From contig CAWGXI010000012.1 of NCBI GenBank assembly GCA_963826515.1, positions 930,001 to 994,000 on the forward strand: a stretch of 64,000 nucleotides of DNA, read 5' to 3'. A program made the position numbers and the translations under genes. The notes under the pieces were generated by a model that ran no database searches, had not been told where the DNA came from, and saw only the letters and a program-made list of their open reading frames with translations. This document shows positions 46,918-54,667 of the stretch, one piece after another. The stretch's first letter is position 1; every line of letters starts with the position of its first letter. This stretch comes from DATFVJ01 sp963826515. Lineage in GTDB: Bacteria; Actinomycetota; Actinomycetes; Streptosporangiales; Streptosporangiaceae.

Positions 46918-48717
46918 TCAGAAGGTCCTCCGAGCGAGCGGCACCGCCGGGCGCGAGGGTGGCAGCGGGACCGTCCACTCCAGCAGGGTGCCGCCGTCCT
47001 GATGCGGCCCTACCTGCATGGTGCCGTCGAGTTGCGCTGCACGGTCGGCCAGGTTGCGCAGGCCGCTCCGTTTGACCACGTCGTTGATCCCGATCCCGTT
47101 GTCACGCACCCGGAGGATGGCGATGTTCCCGCCGGCGGATCCTGCGCCGGATCCCGCGCCGCTGATCTCGATCGTCACGTCGACGCGGCTGGCATTTGCG
47201 TGCCGCGCGGCATTGGATAGCGCCTCCCGTAGCGCGGTGAGCAGGTGCTCCGCGACCTCAACCGTGATCAGATCGTCGAGCGGGCCGCTCAGGCGCAGGG
47301 ACGGGGCGAAGCCGAGCGGACCGGCCATCTCGTCCGCAACCGCGAGGATGCGAGCGCGCGTGCCTGGCGGTTTTTCCGTGCTTCGCGCCTGGAGCGCAAA
47401 GATGGTAGCCCGGATGTCCTTGATCGTCTCGTCCATCGCGTCCACGGCCGTGCGCACGCGCGTGGCCACCTCGGGGCGGGTGATCAGCGGCGTGGCACCC
47501 TCAAGCGACATGCCGGTCGCGTAAAGCCGCTGGATCACGAGGTCATGCAAGTCGCGGGCGATCCGGTCCCTGTCCTCGAAGACAGACAGCCGTTCTGTCT
47601 CGCGGCGGTGTTCCGCGAGCTCGACCGCGACCGCTGCCTGCGCGGCGAACGTGGCGATCATCTCAGCCGCGGCGGGCGCAAAGGGCTGGCGGCCAGGTGC
47701 GCGGCCTGCCGTGAGCACGCCTCGCACGTTGCCTGGCGTGCCGAGGGGCACCACTACCGCGGGTCCAAGACCGAGCACATCGCGTGCCACCCCGGCGGTG
47801 CGCTGGTCGTGGCTGAAGTCGGCCACGGTCACCGGCTCGCCGGTGGCGAGGACCAAGCCAGACAGTGATTCTTCGCCCGGCAGCACGAGGCCACGGGCAT
47901 CCTGCGCGCGCTCCCCGGTCGCGTACTCGATGACAAGGCGCTTCCTATCGTCGTCGGGCAGGGCGAGCATGACAAGATCCGCGCCCGCGAGGTCGCCGGC
48001 CAGTTGAGCGATCAGGCTCAGCACCTCGTCAGGCTCGGTGCCTGAAAGCAGCCGGGAGGTCACTTCACCGGACGCGCGCAGCCACCGCTGCTGACGCTGC
48101 GCCTCGTCGTACAGCCGCGCGTTTTCGACGGCGACCCCGGCGGCCGCGGCGAGTGCGACGAGCACGGCCTCGTCGTCCTCGTCGAAACTGCCGCCGCCGA
48201 CCTTCTCGGTGAGGTAAATGTTGCCGAACACCTCGTCGCGGACCCGGATGGGCGCGCCGAGGAAGCTGTGCATGGGCGGATGCCCTGCCGGGAAACCGAA
48301 CGACGCCGGGTGCGCCGATATCTCGCCGAGCCGCAGCGTGTGCGGATCATGGATGAGCAGGCCGAGCAGCCCGCGCCCTTCCGGCCAGTGGTCGATCGCC
48401 GCGATCTCAGCGTCGTCCAGGCCAACAGGAACAAACTCGGCGAGCTGCTTGTCCTCGCCGATCACGCCGAGCGCGCCGTACCTCGCGTCGACCAACGCGA
48501 CCGCGGCCTCGACGATCCTCTTCAGCACCGTCTCCAGGTCGAGGTGGCCGCCCACAATGACGACCGCCTCAAGCAAGCCGTGCATTCGGTCACGAGCGGC
48601 AAGCACAGCCTGTAGCCTGGCCTGTACCTCACCGAGAAGCTCGTCGAGGCGCAGATGCGGCAGCACGGGATGGGTGTCCGCAGACTCCAAGAGCGGCTCC
48701 TGAATGGCTACAGGCAC
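46918..48717 (-). CDS. devS: DevS/DosS-type GAF-GAF sensor histidine kinase
   Basis: A 599-residue cytoplasmic kinase. GAF 1 (about 55-205) contains AHPASFGFPAGHPPMHSFLG, the segment that in DosS carries the heme-binding His; VALAAAAGVAVENARLYDEA ends it. GAF 2 covers about 225-370. The HisKA_3 box is RDRIARDLHDLVIQRLYATG with the phospho-His; the ATPase domain has EALSNAARHANAS and RVRDNGIGI and GLRNLADRAAQLDG. It should sense oxygen or redox state and phosphorylate DevR. Start ATG 48717 by length; upstream shares the 254-bp region with the acg-like gene. Confidence 0.93.
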   Translation of the reverse strand: MPVAIQEPLLESADTHPVLPHLRLDELLGEVQARLQAVLAARDRMHGLLEAVVIVGGHLDLETVLKRIVEAAVALVDARYGALGVIGEDKQLAEFVPVGLDDAEIAAIDHWPEGRGLLGLLIHDPHTLRLGEISAHPASFGFPAGHPPMHSFLGAPIRVRDEVFGNIYLTEKVGGGSFDEDDEAVLVALAAAAGVAVENARLYDEAQRQQRWLRASGEVTSRLLSGTEPDEVLSLIAQLAGDLAGADLVMLALPDDDRKRLVIEYATGERAQDARGLVLPGEESLSGLVLATGEPVTVADFSHDQRTAGVARDVLGLGPAVVVPLGTPGNVRGVLTAGRAPGRQPFAPAAAEMIATFAAQAAVAVELAEHRRETERLSVFEDRDRIARDLHDLVIQRLYATGMSLEGATPLITRPEVATRVRTAVDAMDETIKDIRATIFALQARSTEKPPGTRARILAVADEMAGPLGFAPSLRLSGPLDDLITVEVAEHLLTALREALSNAARHANASRVDVTIEISGAGSGAGSAGGNIAILRVRDNGIGINDVVKRSGLRNLADRAAQLDGTMQVGPHQDGGTLLEWTVPLPPSRPAVPLARRTF

Positions 48718-48922
48718 CGCGGATCCGGCGGCGGCGCCGTGACCCTCACGTTAGCTCGTGACGGCTGGTAGCGCATCAAGGCCGAACGATATTCCGCCCA
48801 TCACCGGCGGGGCAGCTAGTAGCAGCGGCCCAGCACCGCGCCCGCCGGCGGCACCGAGCGGGCAGCACAACGCCGTGCACGGCGGGCGAGACCGGGGTTG
48901 CAACCCTGGTCCCGGGTCGGCA

Positions 48923-48935
48923 GGACCAACGCCCC
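48923..48935. promoter_or_regulatory. DevR-box-like site before the first acg-like gene
   Basis: GGACCAACGCCCC with flanking CA and TACC resembles the DosR box half-sites and ends 35 bases before the ATG of the acg-like gene, the same distance as at devR and the PPOX gene. Confidence 0.5.
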
Positions 48936-48970
48936 TACCAGGTTCTGCCGAGTCCGTAGATCATGCGGGC

Positions 48971-49978
48971 ATGACGGCACAGACCGTGCGCAATGGCCGG
49001 CGGGCCGCTAAGCTGGCGGGACCGACCCGGCAGGCCGTTGTGCGGTTGCTCGAGGCGGCGGTGACCGCACCGTCGATGCACAACACCCAGCCGTGGCGGT
49101 TCAGCTACCGCGAGACCGACCAAACGATCGAGCTCTATGCTGATCCGGCGCGCGCGCTACAGCACGCCGACCCGCAGGGCCGCGCCGTCCACATCGCGTG
49201 CGGTGCCGCGCTGTTCAACTTGCGCCTTGCCATCGCGGTGGCGGAGCGAGAGCCGGTCGTACGCCTGCTTCCGCGGGCCCATGACCCCCTGCTGCTCGCC
49301 ACCGTGCGGCTGGCGGGCAGGTACCGTCCCGGGCAAAGCGAGCAGGAGCTTTTCGCGGTCATCGGCGAGCGGCACACCAACAGGGACCCGTTCAGTGACC
49401 AGCCGGTGCCGACCGGCGTGCTCGCCGAACTCGTAGAGGCGGCGCGGCTCGAAGGTGCCGCCCTGCACATCCTCGACCAGGCCGCGGCCGAGCGGGTGCT
49501 CAGCCTGACCGCGGCGGCGGACCGCGCGATGCGTGATCAACCCGGCTACCGGTCTGAACTCGCCAACTGGGCAGGCGGCCAGCGGGAACGTGACGGGATA
49601 CCCGCTAGCGCGTTCGGCCCGCGGGTCGCCGATGGCTCGCTGCCACTACGCGACTTCACGCTCGGGCTGCCACCCAGCCAGGCGCGCTACGCGCGGTTCG
49701 AGGCGTCCCCGCAGCTCGCTGTGCTTTCCACGCGTTTTTGCGGCCGGGCAGACTGGCTACGGGTCGGCCAGGCGCTGCAGCGGCTACTGCTGCTCGCCAC
49801 CGCGCGCGGTATAGCGGTCGGGCACCTCACCCAGGCGCTCGAGACGGCGGACGCTTGGCTCGTTCGTGACCCAGGTTCCGGCATGGAACACCCTCAGATG
49901 GTGTTGCGGCTCGGCTATGGCACGGCGGCGCACCCATCGCCGCGCCGGCCAGTCTCCGAGGTCCTTGATGGTCCGTAG
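48971..49978 (+). CDS. Acg-type nitroreductase-like protein (first of two)
   Basis: A 335-residue double nitroreductase-fold protein like mycobacterial Acg (Rv2032), Rv3127 and Rv3131. Motifs: AVTAPSMHNTQPWRF, ELYADPARALQHADPQGRAV, HIACGAALFNLRLAI, ERHTNRDPF near the middle, and MEHPQMVLRLGYG at the end. Acg binds FMN with a lid and shows no classic nitroreductase activity; sequestering flavin under dormancy has been proposed. ATG 48971 is chosen because the family starts there. A DevR-box-like site lies upstream. Confidence 0.92.
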   Translation: MTAQTVRNGRRAAKLAGPTRQAVVRLLEAAVTAPSMHNTQPWRFSYRETDQTIELYADPARALQHADPQGRAVHIACGAALFNLRLAIAVAEREPVVRLLPRAHDPLLLATVRLAGRYRPGQSEQELFAVIGERHTNRDPFSDQPVPTGVLAELVEAARLEGAALHILDQAAAERVLSLTAAADRAMRDQPGYRSELANWAGGQRERDGIPASAFGPRVADGSLPLRDFTLGLPPSQARYARFEASPQLAVLSTRFCGRADWLRVGQALQRLLLLATARGIAVGHLTQALETADAWLVRDPGSGMEHPQMVLRLGYGTAAHPSPRRPVSEVLDGP

Positions 49979-50063
49979 GCTGCTGAGCCGCTCCGGCGGT
50001 GCCTAGCTGACCTGGCGCCCGGAAACGCGCGAAATGCTCGGCTGGCAAGTGACGGAGGTCGGG

Positions 50064-51041
50064 ATGCAGAGCCCGCTCACAGAAGAAGTGGGGCTCAGGC
50101 GGCTTATCAGCGCGGCTGAGGCGGCACCGTCGATCCACAACACCCAGCCGTGGCGGTTCCGCGTCGTCGGCCAGGATCTCATCGAGCTACGAGGCGACCC
50201 AGACCGGATGCTCTGGGTCGCCGATCCGCGCGGCCACGCGCTGCACCTGAGCTGCGGCGCTGCCCTGTACAACCTGAGGCTCGCGATCCGTGTGGCGGGC
50301 CTCAAGCCGCTGGTCTGGACACTGCCCGATCCTGCGCACGAGCCGACGCTACTCGCCGCGGTACAGCTTGCGGAAGGACGCCCAGCCACGGTCGCCGAGC
50401 AGGAACTCTTCGAGGCGATCCCGGCGCGGCACACCAACCGCGCCCCGTTCGCGAACCGCCTTGTCCCCGGTGCGGTACGCGCCGAACTCGAGCGGGCGGC
50501 CAGCCTCGAGTACGCCACCCTGCGGATGCTGAGCCGGGAACAGACCGTCCAAGTGCTTGGCCTCGTCGCGGAAGCCGAGCGGGAACTCGCCTCCGATCCC
50601 GTGCATCTCAGCGAGATGCGGCAGTGGATCTCGGTAGGTCCTGGCGGCGACGGCGTGCCGCCGCACGTGCTAGGCCCGCGCCCCGGCGAGGAGCCCGCCC
50701 CGGTGCGCGATCTCAGCAGGGGGCGGCCCGAGCCCGGACGGCCGGTGGGTCACTTCGAGGGCAGGCCACAGCTCGCGGTCCTTTCTACCGCGCATGACCA
50801 GACCGCCGACTGGCTGCGGGCGGGCCAGGCGCTGCAGCGCGTGCTGCTGACCGCCACGTGGCACGGGGTAGCAGCGTCGTTCCTCTATCAGCCGATCGAA
50901 CTGCACGAGATGCGCGTGGCGGGCGAGTGGTGGCCCTGGCCGGAGCATCCGCAAATGATCATCCGGTTCGGCTACGGGCCGCCGGCCGCAGGGTCACCGC
51001 GGCGGCCCTTCACGGAAATCCTCGAGGCCCCATCGAGCTGA
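50064..51041 (+). CDS. Acg-type nitroreductase-like protein (second of two)
   Basis: A 325-residue paralogue of the preceding gene, about half identical by eye: AEAAPSIHNTQPWRFRVVG, LHLSCGAALYNLRLAIRVAG, ARHTNRAPF, EHPQMIIRFGYG. ATG 50064 has GGAGG 5 bases upstream. The gap to the first copy is 85 bases, so both may be on one transcript. Tandem copies suggest duplication with some divergence of ligand. Confidence 0.92.
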   Translation: MQSPLTEEVGLRRLISAAEAAPSIHNTQPWRFRVVGQDLIELRGDPDRMLWVADPRGHALHLSCGAALYNLRLAIRVAGLKPLVWTLPDPAHEPTLLAAVQLAEGRPATVAEQELFEAIPARHTNRAPFANRLVPGAVRAELERAASLEYATLRMLSREQTVQVLGLVAEAERELASDPVHLSEMRQWISVGPGGDGVPPHVLGPRPGEEPAPVRDLSRGRPEPGRPVGHFEGRPQLAVLSTAHDQTADWLRAGQALQRVLLTATWHGVAASFLYQPIELHEMRVAGEWWPWPEHPQMIIRFGYGPPAAGSPRRPFTEILEAPSS

Positions 51042-51075
51042 CAAGCACACCGCGCCCTAGCGGCTCGCGAGCTGC

Positions 51076-51675
51076 TCACGTTGACGTCTGCGCGTCCGGC
51101 GTGTCCGCCATGACCTCCGCCATGCCGGCTACGCCGGCCATGTCGCGGCGGCCGGCCATGTCGCCGCGGCCGGCCATGTCGACGCGGCGCGCCGCGGCGA
51201 CCTCGGCCGGCGCCGGCGCGCTCACGATCACGACCGGGCAGGTGGCACGATTGACGCAGGCCCGCGCTACCGGCCCGGCTGTGGCCGCCGCCGATGGGGC
51301 CGCGTCGGGGAGGTGCGTGGTTACCGTCGAGCCGAGCACGAGCAATTCGGCGTCCGCGGCCCGGTCAATCAGCACCCGCGCGACCAGGCCCTCGGTTAGC
51401 TCGGTGGTGACGTCCGCCGGCGTGGCGGACCCGAACGCAGCACGGATCGCACGTGTCAGCCGGGTGCAGGCCGCCGATCGGTCCTGTGCCGCAGTTGGCC
51501 GGGTACGCAGCGTCGCATAGGGTGCGACCTGCCGGCGGGTACGGGCCCACACGTGCACGACAAGCAGTTCCGCCCGCCGTAACCCGGCTTCACCAGCGGC
51601 CCACCGCAATGCGGCTTGTGATGCCGCGGAGCCATTCACGCCGACGACGATCCGCCGAAGCGGCAATGCGTTCAT
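51076..51675 (-). CDS. Universal stress protein with repetitive tail
   Basis: A 199-residue single-domain USP. LRRIVVGVNGSAASQAALRW opens the fold; LVLGSTVTTHLPDAAPS holds a variant of the ATP loop (GSTVTTHLP rather than G-x2-G-x9-GS), and CPVVIVSAP is the last strand. The tail of about 35 residues has repeats DMAGRGDMAGRRDMAGVAG from an imperfect 18- to 21-bp repeat at 51120-51190. ATG 51675 follows GAGGCGAG. It is convergent with acg2 and divergent from the next USP. Confidence 0.85.
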   Translation of the reverse strand: MNALPLRRIVVGVNGSAASQAALRWAAGEAGLRRAELLVVHVWARTRRQVAPYATLRTRPTAAQDRSAACTRLTRAIRAAFGSATPADVTTELTEGLVARVLIDRAADAELLVLGSTVTTHLPDAAPSAAATAGPVARACVNRATCPVVIVSAPAPAEVAAARRVDMAGRGDMAGRRDMAGVAGMAEVMADTPDAQTST

Positions 51676-51796
51676 CACGTCTCGCCTCCCAGCTCGCGGC
51701 TCGGCTCGCTCGCTCGTCGCAATGTCGTGCAGCGCCGCCAGATCCGCGTGACTGCCGACCACCCTCACTCTGACCCGGCCGTGCCTGTGGCAGGAA

Positions 51797-51810
51797 GGGC
51801 AGAAAGTCCC
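51797..51810. promoter_or_regulatory. DevR-box-like site between divergent USP genes
   Basis: GGGCAGAAAGTCCC has GGG and GTCCC half-sites with DosR-box spacing. It lies 122 bases upstream of the minus-strand USP and directly at the start of the plus-strand USP reading. It could control the minus-strand gene. Confidence 0.4.
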
Positions 51811-51814
51811 CACC

Positions 51815-52534
51815 GTGGCCCGTTGCGGCGGCCACCACGGAATCCGCGCGGCAGACCGCCAAGCGAATCCTGGCTCGTGGCAGGGTGGTGGCGGCCGTCA
51901 CGCCCACGGCATCCTCGTGCAGAGCCTGCTGCTGGCCGGCCCGGCCGCGCCCGCGCTCCCACCCGCCTCCGAGGCCGCAGAGCTGCTGGTCGCCGGATCA
52001 CGCGGCGCGGGTAGCTCGTGCTGGCCTGGGCTTGGCTCGGTCAGCGCCCAGCTGACCGCGCATGCCCGGTGTCCCGTCGAAGTCGTCACGGGCGCCGGAT
52101 GCTGGCGCGGGGGCCCCGTGGTGGTCGGCGTGGACGGCTCGCCGTCGTCGCCGTCCGCCGCCGGGTTCGCGTTCGAGGAGGTGGCCCTGCGCAGTGTGCC
52201 GCTGACCGCGGTGTCCAGCTGGGGGGAGCCTTGCGCCCCGGCCGACACCGGCGTGACCGGGGTGCTCGACCTCGCTGCCATGCGCCGACGTGCCCTGGAG
52301 CGCGCGGAAACGGTGACAAGCCAATGGCGCGAGAAGTTTCCAGAGGTTTCCTTCACTCCGTCGTTTGTGCCCGACGCCCCGCGCGCCGCGCTTTGCGAGG
52401 CGGCACAGACCGCGGGCCTGCTCGTTGTCGGCGCGCGGGAGCTCGGCGGGGTCCCGGGATTGCTGCTTGGCTCGGTCAGCGAGGCCGTGCTCGAGCAGGC
52501 GCCGTGCCCCGTCGCGGTGATCCGCTCCGGCTAG
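51815..52534 (+). CDS. Tandem universal stress protein, first domain truncated
   Basis: The second USP domain is complete: VVVGVDGSPSSPSAAGFAFE, LVVGARELGGVPGLLLGSVS, APCPVAVIRS. Of the first domain only the end is present (AAELLVAGSRGAGS, LGSVSAQLTAHARCPVEVV); its N-terminal half, including the first ATP-binding strand, is missing and replaced by Gly/Arg-rich codons from 51815 on. No proper start is seen. The mycobacterial counterpart (Rv2623 type) has two full domains. Possibly truncated by the rearrangement that placed it here. Confidence 0.7.
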   Translation: MARCGGHHGIRAADRQANPGSWQGGGGRHAHGILVQSLLLAGPAAPALPPASEAAELLVAGSRGAGSSCWPGLGSVSAQLTAHARCPVEVVTGAGCWRGGPVVVGVDGSPSSPSAAGFAFEEVALRSVPLTAVSSWGEPCAPADTGVTGVLDLAAMRRRALERAETVTSQWREKFPEVSFTPSFVPDAPRAALCEAAQTAGLLVVGARELGGVPGLLLGSVSEAVLEQAPCPVAVIRSG

Positions 52535-52538
52535 TGTC

Positions 52539-52572
52539 CTGGTGGTCTGTAACCCCCTTGACGGACCACCAG
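52539..52572. terminator. Hairpin after the plus-strand USP
   Basis: CTGGTGGTCTG and CGGACCACCAG form an 11-base stem with one mismatch around a 12-base loop, 5 bases after the USP stop. Likely a transcription stop between the USP and hydrogenase genes. Confidence 0.65.
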
Positions 52573-52714
52573 CAGCCGCCGCGCACGTGCGGCTGACTCA
52601 GCAGGTGCGGCTGATTCATTAGTGTTGGCTAAGTGTGCTGTAGTGCTGCCGCACCGCTTGCCCCCGCTGCCGCACCCGCTCGTCATACCGCCGCGCGCGG
52701 CAAGGAGGCCTCAG

Positions 52715-54025
52715 ATGACGCACCGAGAGACGCACCTAGAAGAGCGCACGCTGTCGGTGGGCGCGCTCGCGCGGGTGGAGGGCGAGGCCGCGATGTATGT
52801 GCGCTCTCGTGACGGTACCGTCGAGCAGGTACGGCTGGAGATCTACGAGCCGCCGCGGTTCTTCGAAGCGTTCCTGCGCGGCCGCGCGTACACGGAACCA
52901 CCCGACATAACGGCGCGGGTGTGCGGGATCTGCCCGGTCGCCTACCAGATGAGTGCGTGCAGGGCGGTCGAGGACGCCTGCGGGGTGGTCGTTGACGGCC
53001 AGATCGCCGAGCTGCGGCGGCTGCTTTACTGCGGCGAGTGGATCGAAAGCCACGCACTGCACATCTATCTGCTGCACGCGCCTGACTTCCTCGGCTACCC
53101 GAGCGCGATCGAACTCGCCGGCGCTAACCGCCCGCTGGTCGAGCGCGGTTTCGCGCTCAGGCGGGCCGGAAACGCGATCATGGCGGCGGTAGGCGGCAGG
53201 CCCATCCATCCGGTGAACGTCCGGGTGGGCGGCTTCCACCGGGCGCCCGCCCGCGACGAACTCACCGCGCTGCGCGAACGGCTGGGCCAGGCGCTCGATC
53301 TCGCCGTGGAAACAGCGCAGTGGGTGGCGGGCTTCGAGTTCCCTGACTTCCACTGCGGGCACGAGCAGCTGGCCATGTCACATCCGCACAGGTACCCGAT
53401 CGAGGATGGGACGATCGCGACGGACCGCGGGTTGCGGTTCACCGCCGCCGAGTTCGAGGAACACGTGCTCGAGGAGCAGGTACCGCACTCGACGGCACTG
53501 CACGCGCACCTCGCCGGACGGGGTGCTTACCTCACCGGGCCGCAACCGCGTTACTCCCTCAACTCGAGCCTGCTTTCACCGCTCGCGCAGCAGGTGGCGA
53601 GGGCGGCGGGGCTCGGGCCTACCTCGGACAACCCGTTCCGCAGCGTGATCGTGCGCGCGGTCGAGACCGTCTACGCGATCGAGGAAGCGCTGCGGATCAT
53701 CGATGCGTACGAGCCGCCCGGGCACCCAGCGGTCGCGGTCCCCGCGCGCGCAGGCACCGGATACGGCGTGACCGAGGCGCCACGTGGTGTTCTGTACCAC
53801 CGCTACGAGCTTGCCGCGGACGGCACCGTGCTGTCCGCGCGGATCGTCCCCCCCACCGCACAGAACCAAGCCGCGATCGAGGGCGATCTGCGCGGCTTCG
53901 TCCAAGACCGGCTCCAGCTCGCTGACGATCAGCTGACGCACGCTTGTGAGCAGCTCATCAGAAGCTACGACCCGTGTATCTCCTGCGCCGCCCACTTCCT
54001 CGACCTCCGCATGGACCGCGGGTGA
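52715..54025 (+). CDS. hyhL: [NiFe]-hydrogenase large (alpha) subunit, group 3b type
   Basis: A 436-residue catalytic subunit. N-terminal Ni ligands in RVCGICPVAYQM (Cys70 and Cys73), C-terminal ligands in DPCISCAAHFLDLR (about Cys420 and Cys423), with the short tail after the His that is normally clipped on maturation. NVRVGGFHRAP and NSSLLSPLAQQVARA support group 3b (NADP-linked, HyhL/HydA). ATG 52715 has AAGGAGG 6 bases upstream. The rest of the enzyme is not beside it: beta, gamma and small subunit remnants lie on the opposite strand at 62.8-64 kb. The gene itself looks intact. Confidence 0.94.
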   Translation: MTHRETHLEERTLSVGALARVEGEAAMYVRSRDGTVEQVRLEIYEPPRFFEAFLRGRAYTEPPDITARVCGICPVAYQMSACRAVEDACGVVVDGQIAELRRLLYCGEWIESHALHIYLLHAPDFLGYPSAIELAGANRPLVERGFALRRAGNAIMAAVGGRPIHPVNVRVGGFHRAPARDELTALRERLGQALDLAVETAQWVAGFEFPDFHCGHEQLAMSHPHRYPIEDGTIATDRGLRFTAAEFEEHVLEEQVPHSTALHAHLAGRGAYLTGPQPRYSLNSSLLSPLAQQVARAAGLGPTSDNPFRSVIVRAVETVYAIEEALRIIDAYEPPGHPAVAVPARAGTGYGVTEAPRGVLYHRYELAADGTVLSARIVPPTAQNQAAIEGDLRGFVQDRLQLADDQLTHACEQLIRSYDPCISCAAHFLDLRMDRG

Positions 54026-54609
54026 CATCGCTGGCAGGGCGGACGGCCGCGCCGCTTTCTGGGCTAGCTGGGGCTTCTGGGCTAGCTGGGGCTTCTGGGC
54101 TAGCTGGGCCTTCTGGGCTTGGTGGGCGGATCGTCGTGATCGGCGTCGGCAATCAGTTCAGGCACGACGATGGGGCCGGCACGGCCGTTATCGAGCGGCT
54201 GCGTGGGCAGCTTCCCGGCGAGATCGAACTGGTCGTCACCGACGGTGACGCGGTCCGCCTGATCGAGGCATGGTCTGGCGCGTCACTCGCCGTCGTGGTT
54301 GATGCCGTCCGTGCCGATCCGCCGGTGCCCGGCAGGCTGCACAGGTTCATCGTCGGCCCTGATCCCCATGGCGCTGGCGGGACGGGACCAGGGCACGGCG
54401 GCTGGACGGGAACGGAGCATGGCAGGACGGGGCCGGGGCATGGCAAGACGGAACCGGGCGCTGGCCGGACGGGACCTGGCCCATTGTGTGCCACCGCCGT
54501 GGGAGGCGCGGCCGTGGGCGGCGCGATTCAGCGAGCGGGCAGTCCGGGCGGGACGCCGGGCCGGCGGCACGACTGCGGCGCGGGCCCGGCAAGCCCGGCG
54601 GGCCCATGA
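54022..54609 (+). CDS. Hydrogenase maturation protease, repeat-expanded and probably damaged at the C-terminus
   Basis: GTG start overlaps the hyhL stop. The core IVVIGVGNQFRHDDGAGTAV with the metal-binding Asp, and LIEAWSGASLAVVVDAVRAD, match HyaD/HycI-type endopeptidases that remove the large-subunit tail. The N-terminus has SGLAGASGLAGASGLAGP from an 18-bp DNA repeat. After about residue 112 the expected region with the second metal ligand (a His in SSHGLG) gives way to Gly/His/Thr repeats (GAGGTGPGHGGWTGTEHG) and no family sequence returns. The enzyme may be inactive. Confidence 0.7.
   Translation: MTSLAGRTAAPLSGLAGASGLAGASGLAGPSGLGGRIVVIGVGNQFRHDDGAGTAVIERLRGQLPGEIELVVTDGDAVRLIEAWSGASLAVVVDAVRADPPVPGRLHRFIVGPDPHGAGGTGPGHGGWTGTEHGRTGPGHGKTEPGAGRTGPGPLCATAVGGAAVGGAIQRAGSPGGTPGRRHDCGAGPASPAGP
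54058..54120. repeat. 18-bp tandem repeat in the protease 5' end
   Basis: TCTGGGCTAGCTGGGGCT occurs at 54058, 54076 and 54094 (last copy with one change) plus half a fourth. It encodes GLAGAS repeats at the N-terminus of the maturation protease, just after its GTG start. Confidence 0.9.
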
Positions 54610-54645
54610 GCCCAGGGCATGGGATGCGATTGTGCCGGGTATCGC

Positions 54646-54659
54646 GGGCCCCAGGACCC
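54646..54659. promoter_or_regulatory. DevR-box-like site before the APH/AAA gene
   Basis: GGGCCCCAGGACCC carries GGGCC and GGACCC half-sites. If translation starts at one of the GTG codons around 54695, the spacing is about 35 bases, like the other sites of the island. Confidence 0.4.
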
Positions 54660-54667
54660 TTTAGGCT

